DNA from: Faecalibacterium sp. HTF-F
Lineage (GTDB): Bacteria; Bacillota; Clostridia; Oscillospirales; Ruminococcaceae
NCBI RefSeq assembly: GCF_023347535.1
Contig: NZ_CP094473.1
Location: 1,364,001 to 1,428,000, forward strand
Direction: 5' to 3'
DNA length: 64,000 nucleotides
Shown here: positions 50,027 to 58,508 of the stretch, in pieces
How the letters are laid out: each line of letters opens with the position of its first letter
How positions within the stretch are numbered: the stretch's first letter is position 1
Notes under the pieces: generated by a model
Told to the model about the DNA's origin: nothing
Databases searched by the model: none
What the model saw: the letters and a program-made list of their open reading frames with translations, nothing else
Translations under genes and position numbers: made by a program

Positions 50027-50076
50027 AAATAAGCCGCCCAGCGACCTTTACGGTCTCGCTGGGCGGCTTATTTTTT
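50027..50076. terminator. Second GCCGCCCAGC hairpin with T-run
   Basis: AAATAAGCCGCCCAGCGA (50027-50044) pairs with its complement (50056-50073), followed by TTT on the plus strand. It lies at the stop of the XRE gene and shares its stem core with the hairpin at 49528. Confidence 0.78.
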
Positions 50077-50370
50077 GCGTTTCCAGAGCAAATATTCTTC
50101 GTAGCGGTGCATCTCGTTTTGTTCTTCTTCGGTCAGGCGCTGGCGCTGTTTGCGAGCCTCGTCCGAGGGGTCGATGTCGGTCAGACCCAGTAGGTAGTCG
50201 GCGGAGGTGCCGTAGAGCTTGCAGATGGCAAGCAGCGCGTCACTAGGAGGCAAGTTCTTTTCCTGCTCCCATGCACGGACAGCCCAGACCGAAAAGCCAA
50301 TCTTATCTGCAAGGATTTGCTGCGTGTCATCATTTAACTTGCGAAGTTCAGCTAGCCGTTCCCCGAACAT
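50068..50370 (-). CDS. XRE-family transcriptional regulator
   Basis: A 100-residue protein with a helix-turn-helix of the Cro/CI type (about 5-62: LAELRKLNDDTQQILADKIGFSVWAVRAWEQEKNLPPSDALLAICKLYGTSADYLLGL) and a charged C-terminal helix. It is divergent from the methyltransferase gene. The 174-base region between them has repeated ACTAGT palindromes, so it probably controls the restriction operon, acting like a controller protein. Confidence 0.9.
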   Translation of the reverse strand: MFGERLAELRKLNDDTQQILADKIGFSVWAVRAWEQEKNLPPSDALLAICKLYGTSADYLLGLTDIDPSDEARKQRQRLTEEEQNEMHRYEEYLLWKRKK

Positions 50371-50392
50371 AGTTTTCCCACCCTTCTTTACC

Positions 50393-50493
50393 TACTAGTA
50401 TATGTGGCACTACTACTTTCTATAAAAAGTGGTGTAAATATGCTAGACATGAACAAAAGTAGCAGTATAATACTAGTATAGGGCGAAACTAGT
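50393..50493. promoter_or_regulatory. Divergent promoter/operator region of the restriction module
   Basis: Three ACTAGT-containing sites: TACTAGTA at 50393-50400, TACTAGTA at 50471-50478 and AACTAGTG around 50488-50493. A TATAAT at 50466-50471 overlaps the second site on the methyltransferase strand. The arrangement suggests operators for the XRE regulator over the RM promoter. Confidence 0.6.
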
Positions 50494-50544
50494 GAAATGA
50501 TGCTACTTCCGCCGCAACGCTAAGGCAAAGCGAGGGAATCCCCG

Positions 50545-52530
50545 TTGGAACAACTGATCGACTTTCACGCACCGGAAGTGCAGGCGGTGCTGGATACACT
50601 TCTAAAAGACCGCTCCACCAGTAAAAACATCATCTGGGCCACCGACCCGCCGGAGGAACTGCAAACGGTGATGTACGAACCTGTCACGGATAGATCGCAG
50701 ATCACCACCCAGCAGCTCGGGCTGACCCACTACGAGGTGGTGCTGCCCCGGATGATGAAGCAGACCGACACCCAGCAGCAGCGCACCCGCAAAAAGGGCG
50801 AAGTATTCTCGCCCGCATGGGTCTGCAACAAGATGAACAACGCACTGGACGCCGACTGGTTCCGTGGGCTGGGGGCAGAGGAGAGCGCCGGGCAGTTCAC
50901 GGTGGAGCTGCCCCAAGGCTGGCAGACGGTAGAAACGCCGGTGCAGTTTCCGGTTTGCAAGGACAGGACCCCGGCATGGGTGCAGTATGTGCAGAGCCGC
51001 CGCTTGGAGGTGACCTGCGGCGAAGCCCCCTTTCTGGTGTCCCGGTACGATGCCGCCACCGGCGAGATGATCCCGGTAGCCCGGCGCATTGGCATTTTGG
51101 ACCGCAAGTTGCGGGTGGTAAGCGAGAACGCCGCCACAGAGGACGAGTGGCGCAAATATGCCACCCATGCGGTGCAGTCTACCTACGGCTATGAGTATCA
51201 GGGAGATAATCTTTTGCTGGCGCGGGTCAACCTGCTGCTGACCTATGCAGAGCATCTGCAAGCCCGGTGGCAGCGCAAACCCACAAAAGAGGAACTGCAA
51301 CCCATCGCCAACATCATCAGCTGGAACCTGTGGCAAATGGACGGCTTGCACCTGTCTGTGCCCGGCGGCAAGCCCCAGCCGGAGACAGAACAGCTTGACC
51401 TCTTTTCCATGTTCGGGGCGGCAGAGCCGCAGCCGCCAACGGTGTCCTGTAAAGTGAAAAACTGGCGCAAGGGCAGCCATGGAACCGCCCAGAACTTTGA
51501 AACCATTCAGGAAGGGAGTACCAGCATGAAGTTTGATTATGTTATCGGAAACCCGCCGTATCAGGATGAACGTCAAGGAACGAGTACAACAGCACTTCCA
51601 GTATATAATAATTTTATGGATGCTTCCTATAAAGTGGGAAGTTCGGTGATGCTGATTACCCCAGCTCGGTTTTTATTCAATGCAGGTCGAACACCAAAGC
51701 AATGGAATGAACAGATGCTCAATGATGAGCACCTGAAGGTTTTGTACTATGAAAAAGACGGTGAAAAAGTCTTTCCAAATACGGATATTAAAGGCGGCGT
51801 TGCAATTACATATCGTGACGAGAAACAATCTTATGGGGCAATAGGTACATTTACGATTTTTCCTGAACTGAATCTAATCTTGCGAAAGGTTAAAAATAAA
51901 ATCGTCAAAGGAAACAGTCTGGCAGATATCATGTTCGTAGCATCAAAGTTTAATACGAACACACTATTTGACGACTTCCCGATATACGCTGGACATGAGA
52001 GAAGAATGTCTAGTAATGTTTTGACCTTTGATTGTTTTCATGAGGTCGAAGAAGAAAATGACATTTCAGTTTATGGCATAGTAAAAGGAAAACGACAGCA
52101 TCGCTATATTAGTGCACGCTATGTTGATTTGACGGATACAAATATTGAACGCTACAAATTGATTCTTCCAAAAGCTGATGGAAACGGAACATTCGGCGAT
52201 ACATTGACAAATCCAGAGATTTTGCCGAAACGTTCAGGGTTTACGCATACATTTCTCGGCATTGGCAGCTTTATGACCGAGGTAGAAGCAAAAGCTGAAA
52301 TGAAATATGTGAAAACAAAGTTTGCAAGAGCACTTTTGGGAGTTTTGAAAGTAACTCAGGATAATAATGCTGATAAATGGAAATACGTCCCCCTTCAAGA
52401 CTTTACTGCCCATTCCGACATTGATTGGAGCAAGTCGGTGGCGGAGATCGACCAGCAGCTTTACCGCAAGTATGACCTGACTGCAGACGAGATCGAATTT
52501 ATCGAGACCCATGTAAAGGAGATGGCATAA
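50545..52530 (+). CDS. Eco57I-type N6-adenine methyltransferase subunit of a restriction-modification system
   Basis: A 661-residue DNA methyltransferase. RKKGEVFSPAWV (83-94) is like the motif X region; EVTCGEAPFLVSRYD (155-169) is an unusual motif I; and NPPY at 336-339 (FDYVIGNPPYQDE) is the N6-adenine catalytic motif IV. The central/C-terminal region (about 340-620) should be the target-recognition part. That stretch, DNA 51540-52400, is clearly more AT-rich than both ends, suggesting TRD replacement by recombination. It starts at ATG 50545 after an AGCGAGGG-like site. It overlaps the next gene by one base (TAATG). Confidence 0.85.
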   Translation: MEQLIDFHAPEVQAVLDTLLKDRSTSKNIIWATDPPEELQTVMYEPVTDRSQITTQQLGLTHYEVVLPRMMKQTDTQQQRTRKKGEVFSPAWVCNKMNNALDADWFRGLGAEESAGQFTVELPQGWQTVETPVQFPVCKDRTPAWVQYVQSRRLEVTCGEAPFLVSRYDAATGEMIPVARRIGILDRKLRVVSENAATEDEWRKYATHAVQSTYGYEYQGDNLLLARVNLLLTYAEHLQARWQRKPTKEELQPIANIISWNLWQMDGLHLSVPGGKPQPETEQLDLFSMFGAAEPQPPTVSCKVKNWRKGSHGTAQNFETIQEGSTSMKFDYVIGNPPYQDERQGTSTTALPVYNNFMDASYKVGSSVMLITPARFLFNAGRTPKQWNEQMLNDEHLKVLYYEKDGEKVFPNTDIKGGVAITYRDEKQSYGAIGTFTIFPELNLILRKVKNKIVKGNSLADIMFVASKFNTNTLFDDFPIYAGHERRMSSNVLTFDCFHEVEEENDISVYGIVKGKRQHRYISARYVDLTDTNIERYKLILPKADGNGTFGDTLTNPEILPKRSGFTHTFLGIGSFMTEVEAKAEMKYVKTKFARALLGVLKVTQDNNADKWKYVPLQDFTAHSDIDWSKSVAEIDQQLYRKYDLTADEIEFIETHVKEMA

Positions 52531-55500
52531 TGGCTGGCATAACCCTGCGCACTGCCCGGCAGGTGGTGCCCATGATCTACGCCTATACCACCCCGGAAAT
52601 TGCCCGGCACAACGGCTGGACGAAGATCGGCTACACCGAGCAATCGGTGGACAAACGCCTGAAACAGCAGACCCACACCGCCGATGTGCTGTTCCACGAG
52701 GAGTGGCGGGGCAATGCCGTCTACGATGACGGCAGCGGCGAGGTGTTCACCGACCACGATTTCCACGCCTACCTCCGCAAGCTGAACGTGGAGAACGACC
52801 GCAAAAACGAGTGGTTCCATCTGGATGGGCAGCAGTCCCGGCGGTATTTTCAGGATTTCCGCATGAACCGGGGCCGGGTGCAGCTGGATGCCGCCATCGC
52901 CTACACCCTGCGGGAGGAGCAGGCAAGGGCTGTCCACGACACCAAAATCTATTACCAGAGCCACCCCGGCGGGGAATACCTCTGGAACGCCAAGCCCCGC
53001 TTTGGCAAGACCCTTTCCGTCTACGATTTCTGCAAGCAGGTGGATGCACAGACGGTGCTCATCGTCACCAACCGCCCAGCCATCGCCAATAGCTGGTACA
53101 GCGACTATGTGCGCTTTCTGGGCAGGGAGTCCGGCTATCTGTTTGTCAGCCATGTGGATGCTCTTGCCGGGCAGCCCCATGTGCTGGACGAGCAGGGCTA
53201 TCTGGATGCCGCCGCACAGGGCGAGGAGCTGTATAAGCGCATTGAGTTCGTCAGCCTGCAGGACATGAAAGGCTCCAAGTATTTCGGCGGCGAGTACGAC
53301 AAGCTGCGCCACCTGACCGAGTTGAACTGGGATGTGCTGGTCATCGACGAAGCCCACGAGGGCGTGGACACCTACAAGACCGACCTTGCCTTTGACCGCA
53401 TCCGCCGCAAGTTCACGCTGCACCTGTCCGGTACGCCCTTCAAGGCACTGGCAAACGATAAGTTTGCCGGGGATGCCATCTTCAACTGGACCTACGCCGA
53501 CGAGCAGGCCGCCAAGCGGAACTGGCAGGGCGCACCGGGGCAGCAGAACCCCTACGCAAACCTCCCCATGCTCAACCTCTACACCTACCAGATGTCCGAG
53601 ATCATCCGGGACGAGATCCAGCGGGGCGTGGAGATCGACGGCGAAACGCAGGAATTTGCCTTTGACCTGAACGAGTTCTTCAAGGTGAAGCCCAGCGGCA
53701 GCTTTGAGCATGAGGCCGAGGTGGACCGCTTTCTGGATGCCATGACCACCCAGAACAAATTTCCGTTTTCCACCCCGGAGCTGCGTGCCGAACTGAAGCA
53801 CACCTTCTGGCTGCTGAACCGGGTGGACAGCGCCAGAGCGCTGGCGAAAAAGCTGCAGGCGCACCCGGTATTCCGGGACTATGAGGTGATCCTTGCCGCC
53901 GGTGACGGCAAGTTGGACGACACGGACGAGAACCAGAAGAGTTTTGACCGGGTAAAAGCCGCCATCGCACACCACGAAAAGACCATCACCCTGTCGGTGG
54001 GGCAGCTGACAACCGGTGTGACTATCCCGGAGTGGTCGGCGGTGCTGATGCTCTCCAACCTGAAAAGCCCAGCGCTGTATATGCAGGCGGCGTTCCGTGC
54101 CCAGAACCCCTGCCTTTTCCACGAAAATGGCACTTTCCGCCGCAAAGAGAACGCCTATGTGTTCGATTTTGACCCCGCCCGCACCCTGCTGATCTACGAG
54201 CAGTTCGCCAACGATCTTTCTCAGGACACCGCCAGCGGCAAGGGCGACACCGAGGAGCGCAAGGCGCACATCCAGAATCTGCTCAACTTCTTCCCGGTCA
54301 TCGGCGAGGACGAGGAAGGGGAGATGATCCCGCTGGATGCAGAAAAAGTCCTCAGCATCCCCCGGAAGATCAAGTCCAAAGAAGTGGTGCGGATGGGTTT
54401 CCAGAGCAATTTCCTGTTCCAGAACATTTCCAACGTGTTCAGTGCCCCGCAGGAGGTGCTGGACATTCTGCAAAACTTCCAGCCTATCAGCGAAGCCAAG
54501 GCAAAGCCCATCCAGATCACCCCGGACACCGGCGCAGACCTCTCCCTGAACGACAAGGGCGAGGTAGACCTGGACGAGGGTTACGTCATCGGCAAGGCAG
54601 CGGATGTGTTCGGGGCGAAGATCTACGAAAGCACCCCGGCGCTGGACACCGCCCTGCAAGACCTGACCGATGCCCCGGCTCCTGCCAAAGAAGAGCATCT
54701 GGAACCCCTGAAAAAGAGCATCACCAAGGAGATCATCACCCCCATGGTGGAGCAGGCAAAGCAGGAGTATGGCCGCGACCTGAAGCTGTCCGACCAGAAG
54801 CGGTTTGAGAGCGCCGCCAAAGCCAAGATGGACGTGGCGGTGAACAAGGTGGTGGACAACTACCGCATCGACCAGAGCCAGTTGGAGACCCAGCGTACCC
54901 AGCAGTTACAGAACTGCACCACCGCCCAGCAGCGCCAGCAGGTGAACCGGGAGTTTGACGCAAAGCAGCAGCAGAGCACCGCCGCCCTCATGGAGACGCT
55001 GCAAACCACCATCCAGCAGACGGCGCAGGAGATGCAGCAGACCATCGTGCGCACCGTGGAGACCAACCAGAAGGAGCAGGAGAAAAAGGGCTACGAGGAC
55101 ACCGTCCGTGACCATCTCCGGGGCTTCTCCCGCACCATCCCGTCCTTCCTCATGGCCTACGGCGACGAGACCGTGACACTGGCAAACTTTGACCGGATCA
55201 TCCCGGACAAGGTCTTTCAGGAGGTCACCAGCATTACGCTGGAACAGTTCCGCTTTTTGCGGGACGGTGGACCGTACATCAACCAGACTACCGGACAGGA
55301 GGAGCATTTTGCAGGTCACCTGTTCGACCCAGTGGTGTTTGACGATTCGGTGAAGGAGTTTCTGAACCTGAAGGTCAAGCTGGCGGATTACTTTGACGAG
55401 AGCCGCACCGAGGATATCTTCGATTACATCCCGCCCCAGAAAACCAACCAGATCTTCACCCCCAAGTGGGTGGTGAAAAAGATGGTGGACTTGCTGGAAC

Positions 55501-55838
55501 AGGAAAACCCCGGCTGCTTCGATGACCCCGGCAAGACCTTCCTGGACCCCTACATGAAGTCCGGCCTGTACATTACGGAAATCGTCAAGCGCCTTTACCG
55601 CAGCGAGAAGATGCGGCAAGCCTTCCCGGACGATAACGCCCGGCTGGAACATATCTTTGCCAAGCAGGTCTATGGCCTTGCTCCGACCGAGATCATCTAC
55701 CGTATTGCCATCAGCTACATTCTGGGCTTTGCAAAGGGTCACGGCATCACCGCCCACCATATCCGTCAGGCGGATACGCTGGAATTTGCCAAGGCGGGCA
55801 CCATGGAAAGGGAACTAGATAAGATTTTCAGAGACTGA
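52530..55838 (+). CDS. GIY-YIG nuclease-SF2 helicase restriction protein
   Basis: An 1102-residue protein likely to be the restriction subunit. Residues ~15-100 form a GIY-YIG/T5orf172-type nuclease (IYAYTTPE...GWTKIGYTEQSVDKR, then E in SGEVF). An SF2 helicase follows: Walker A RFGKT (157-161), DEAH (273-276), SGTP (300-303) and a second lobe around GQLTTGVTIPEWS and QAAFRAQNP (about 490-530). After a glutamine-rich helical linker (~800-870), the C-terminus (about 985-1090) again looks like a methyltransferase N-terminal half: FTPKWVVKKMVD and FLDPYMKSGLYI (degenerate motif I), without NPPY. Coupled to the methyltransferase by TAATG. Confidence 0.82.
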   Translation: MAGITLRTARQVVPMIYAYTTPEIARHNGWTKIGYTEQSVDKRLKQQTHTADVLFHEEWRGNAVYDDGSGEVFTDHDFHAYLRKLNVENDRKNEWFHLDGQQSRRYFQDFRMNRGRVQLDAAIAYTLREEQARAVHDTKIYYQSHPGGEYLWNAKPRFGKTLSVYDFCKQVDAQTVLIVTNRPAIANSWYSDYVRFLGRESGYLFVSHVDALAGQPHVLDEQGYLDAAAQGEELYKRIEFVSLQDMKGSKYFGGEYDKLRHLTELNWDVLVIDEAHEGVDTYKTDLAFDRIRRKFTLHLSGTPFKALANDKFAGDAIFNWTYADEQAAKRNWQGAPGQQNPYANLPMLNLYTYQMSEIIRDEIQRGVEIDGETQEFAFDLNEFFKVKPSGSFEHEAEVDRFLDAMTTQNKFPFSTPELRAELKHTFWLLNRVDSARALAKKLQAHPVFRDYEVILAAGDGKLDDTDENQKSFDRVKAAIAHHEKTITLSVGQLTTGVTIPEWSAVLMLSNLKSPALYMQAAFRAQNPCLFHENGTFRRKENAYVFDFDPARTLLIYEQFANDLSQDTASGKGDTEERKAHIQNLLNFFPVIGEDEEGEMIPLDAEKVLSIPRKIKSKEVVRMGFQSNFLFQNISNVFSAPQEVLDILQNFQPISEAKAKPIQITPDTGADLSLNDKGEVDLDEGYVIGKAADVFGAKIYESTPALDTALQDLTDAPAPAKEEHLEPLKKSITKEIITPMVEQAKQEYGRDLKLSDQKRFESAAKAKMDVAVNKVVDNYRIDQSQLETQRTQQLQNCTTAQQRQQVNREFDAKQQQSTAALMETLQTTIQQTAQEMQQTIVRTVETNQKEQEKKGYEDTVRDHLRGFSRTIPSFLMAYGDETVTLANFDRIIPDKVFQEVTSITLEQFRFLRDGGPYINQTTGQEEHFAGHLFDPVVFDDSVKEFLNLKVKLADYFDESRTEDIFDYIPPQKTNQIFTPKWVVKKMVDLLEQENPGCFDDPGKTFLDPYMKSGLYITEIVKRLYRSEKMRQAFPDDNARLEHIFAKQVYGLAPTEIIYRIAISYILGFAKGHGITAHHIRQADTLEFAKAGTMERELDKIFRD

Positions 55839-55856
55839 CAAATAGAATACAAAAAC

Positions 55857-55898
55857 CAAAGGCGGCTGTCTGCATGGGTGCAGATGGCTGCCTTTTTT
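55857..55898 (+). terminator. Terminator of the restriction operon
   Basis: AAAGGCGGC..CTGCA (55858-55874) pairs with TGCAG..GCTGCCTTTT, followed by TTT. Confidence 0.85.
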
Positions 55899-55949
55899 GT
55901 GCTATTCGCGCAACTTTTATGGAAATTTGTTGAAATGGTTATTTTTTGG

Positions 55950-56268
55950 CCTTTCTCGCCGGCTACCTATTGAGAGGACTTTTTCAAAGTGGGTACTTAT
56001 GACAACTTTATTACAAAGAGCTGTCAATGGGTGTCAAGTGACCTTTCTCGATGCCTACCAAGTGAGAGCATCTTTTTCAAGGTTGCTTCAGCCTTGAATA
56101 CTTCCGTCGTGGCGAATTGCCGGTTTTCAATGGTCACTCGACCAACCAACGATATTTTAACTCGGCGCTTGCTTCAACTATATTTTCTAAGAACTTTTTA
56201 ACAAATTTCTTTTTCGGGTAACAAAAAGCCCTTTTTCGATGCCTACCAAGTAGAGGGATAATTTTTCG
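55950..56268 (+). repeat. Degenerate tandem repeats of about 93 bp
   Basis: CCTTTCTCG..CTACC..GAGAG followed by a TTTTTC run recurs at 55950, 56042 and 56230, with a weaker copy near 56135 (CTCGACCAACCAACGATATTTT). Spacings are 92, about 93 and about 95. Each copy can fold CTC/GAG hairpins. No open reading frame fits this stretch. Confidence 0.6.
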
Positions 56269-56327
56269 GAAGCCCTAAATTCCGAGGATTTTCTATAAAA
56301 ATCTGCTCCTTGAAAACAGAATAGTTC

Positions 56328-56800
56328 AATCGTCCGGTACTTCACAAAAGGTACTTCTGTAATTCGCAGCCCGGCCATAACGAAGGCGGGGTGGCTGAAA
56401 TGCCAATGGTGCGGTGCAAGCCCGCCGCCGGACGATTCCCCACTCCTAGGGTGCCGAGGGCGAATATGGGAGACCTTAACATATTAAGCAGACCAGTGTG
56501 CTGATCTGCAATTGAGAGGACTGGCGAATACGCTGGTTCTCGATACATATTGAAGCCGGACGAGCTGTTCTTCTGGACAGCTTGCCCGGTGCAGGAGTGC
56601 AGAGGACGCAGTTCTTTGCCCCAGTGATATGATGCTGTGCGTCATATCCTACTAGGTATTATCTGGCGCAAAACGGCGGCAGATCCAGCAGCTCCACTGC
56701 TGCGTTCTCCCACGCCAAGCTGTTGAAATGAAAGAAGCTCCTGCTAAACCTTATACCAAAATCAGGAAAAAGTAATCAAAACGGGTTCACCTAGGGGCCA
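56328..56800. ncRNA. Candidate large structured RNA region
   Basis: Dense base-pairing in a gene-free region. AATCGTCCGG (56328-56337) pairs with CCGGACGATT (56428-56437), enclosing smaller hairpins. GCCGG..AGCTGT / ACAGCT..CCGG (about 56554-56590) and GATATGA/TCATATC (about 56625-56650) follow. The size (about 470 bases) and mobile-element location recall large ornate RNAs, but no family could be identified by eye, and the strand is not certain. Confidence 0.35.
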
Positions 56801-57101
56801 ATAATAGGCCTGCGAAGCCCACGACTTTAGTGATTTCAGGTGCTATGATAATTGCAGAGATACAGCATCTTAATGATTTTCCGCAAAGAAAGAATAGCGA
56901 TGCAACAAGAAATGGGAACGATGCTTCCTACTTTCACTGAAAATTAGGAACTCACAGTTCCTGTTCGACTATGAGTTTCTCTGTTATACTTTTCTTGCAG
57001 AGCGAAAGCAAACTCTTCTAAGCAGAAAGCGACAAACGCCATGATCTCCCACTGAGGGAAGGAGCGGTAGGCCACTTTCTTTGCAGTATAACAAACACAT
57101 A

Positions 57102-57165
57102 AATCCTTTTCCGAAAGGATTACCTCTCGATTCCGAGAGAAGATTTCAAGACACGGTCTTGAAAT
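57102..57165. other. Three tandem perfect hairpins upstream of the relaxase (candidate oriT)
   Basis: AATCCTTT/AAAGGATT (57102-57121), CTCTCG/CGAGAG (57124-57139) and ATTTCAAGAC/GTCTTGAAAT (57143-57165). Inverted repeats directly before a MobV-type gene are typical of the origin of transfer. The nick site cannot be read from sequence alone. Confidence 0.5.
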
Positions 57166-57259
57166 GCGAGACCCGTTGCTTAGAAGAATTGTATCACTCC
57201 TGTGATTTGATCGCACGAGTGGCCGTACACAAAAAATACAGGAAAAGAGGGATGTCTAT

Positions 57260-58489
57260 CTGAAATTAACACGACACAACGGACGAGCCGGAACCCACGG
57301 CACTTACAACCCCAAGCACAACGACCGCAGTTTCAATCTTGCCAACAGTGAGCACATCGACCCGGAACGAGCCAAAGGCAACATCTACTGGGACTGCTTC
57401 CACGGCTTCCGATCGGCTCTCAATCCGCAAGACCCGGACGATCTGGGGGCGACCTTCTCGGATGTGGAACGGCAATTCTATGAGAGCCGCTATTCCAACT
57501 TTGTGGAAAGCCAGAACGAGCGCAACGCCAAGATCCGGCACACGGAGCGCAACCGCTCCATTCTTGACCTGCTGTCCAGCCGCAAGACCTGCCCGGAAGA
57601 GACCATCTACCAACTTGGAACGTTGGATGAACACGCTTCGGCAGAGGACTTGCTGAGCGTCGTCACAGAGTTCATCGAGGAGTTCAAGGCCAAGTATAGC
57701 GACCACGTTCATGTGCTGGACTGGGCGCTGCATCTGGATGAAAGCACACCGCATATCCATGAGCGTCATGTATTCGACTGCGAGAACAAATACGGCGAGG
57801 TGGCACCCCAGCAGGAAAAGGCATTGGAAGCATTGGGCTTCGACCTGCCTGACCCAAACAAGCCTCTCAGCCGCCGCAACAACCGCAAGATCGCCTTTGA
57901 TGCCGCCTGCCGGAAAATGCTGTTCGAGATTGCAAAACGGCACGGGCTGGAACTGGAGGAAGAAGCGGAGTACGGAAACCGCAAATATCTGGAAAAGCAG
58001 GATTTCATCCTTGCCAAGCAGAAGGAGCGGCTTGCCGCCCAGCAGAACAAGCTGGACAAGCTGACCCTGAAAGTTTCGGACATGGAGACCCTGCTGGAAG
58101 ATGTTTCGGCTGCGGCCTATGACAAGGCGGTGGAGGTCGTGACCGACGTGGTGCGCACCGAGACCCGCAAGGAGGATATGCGGATGATCGAGGACACGAA
58201 GAAGTGGGTGCTGTCCCCGGAGCGCAAGGCTCCGCAGGCCACGAGAGAATACGCCGCCCGTCGGTTGGATACCGTGCTGGACAAGTTCCTCAAGACCATG
58301 CAGACCACTGCCACTCGCTTGCAGGAAAAACTCCTGAGACCGGAAATCCGGCAGAAAGGCAAGGAACAGGTCAAGGAGAAAGCACGGGATTCCGTTTTGC
58401 AACTGCTAAGCCGATTGCAGGCAGAGCAGACACAGCGGAAGCCATCTGTCCCGCCTACCGCCGAAAAGTCAGAAAATCGTTTTCAATAA
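57260..58489 (+). CDS. MobV/Pre-type relaxase (plasmid recombination enzyme-like)
   Basis: A protein of about 409 residues. The relaxase motif HxDExxPHxH is present (HLDESTPHIH, about 158-167). The N-terminal LTRHNGRAGTHGTYNPKHNDRSF stretch is the expected family start. It begins immediately after codon 57260, which is CTG; no ATG, GTG or TTG lies in frame before a stop until ATG 57464, which would cut the domain. AGAGGGA at 57246-57252 gives 7-base spacing to the CTG, so that is the probable start (with reduced efficiency) or a mutated ATG. A coiled-coil tail follows the catalytic domain. Confidence 0.8.
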   Translation: MKLTRHNGRAGTHGTYNPKHNDRSFNLANSEHIDPERAKGNIYWDCFHGFRSALNPQDPDDLGATFSDVERQFYESRYSNFVESQNERNAKIRHTERNRSILDLLSSRKTCPEETIYQLGTLDEHASAEDLLSVVTEFIEEFKAKYSDHVHVLDWALHLDESTPHIHERHVFDCENKYGEVAPQQEKALEALGFDLPDPNKPLSRRNNRKIAFDAACRKMLFEIAKRHGLELEEEAEYGNRKYLEKQDFILAKQKERLAAQQNKLDKLTLKVSDMETLLEDVSAAAYDKAVEVVTDVVRTETRKEDMRMIEDTKKWVLSPERKAPQATREYAARRLDTVLDKFLKTMQTTATRLQEKLLRPEIRQKGKEQVKEKARDSVLQLLSRLQAEQTQRKPSVPPTAEKSENRFQ

Positions 58490-58508
58490 TAGTACGAGGT
58501 GATGTTTA

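Larger units (their letters stand above)
55900..57259. other. 1.36-kb region without a convincing gene
   Basis: It holds the ~93-bp tandem repeats, the structured candidate RNA, and three hairpins just before the relaxase. Short open frames (for example 56944-57216 minus) lack ribosome binding sites and recognisable families. It probably includes the element's oriT and regulatory RNA. Confidence 0.6.

Noticed and set aside
55950-56268. CRISPR array
   Set aside because: Repeats are degenerate, about 93 bases apart, with no uniform 25-36 bp repeat and no cas genes nearby.
56944-57216. 90-residue minus-strand open frame in the non-coding region
   Set aside because: No family, no clear ribosome binding site, and it overlaps the candidate oriT hairpins.
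57081-57263. 60-residue open frame ending at the relaxase start
   Set aside because: It runs through the three perfect hairpins, so the frame is probably a by-product of the structured DNA. Its final ATG-stop may still matter for translation of the relaxase.
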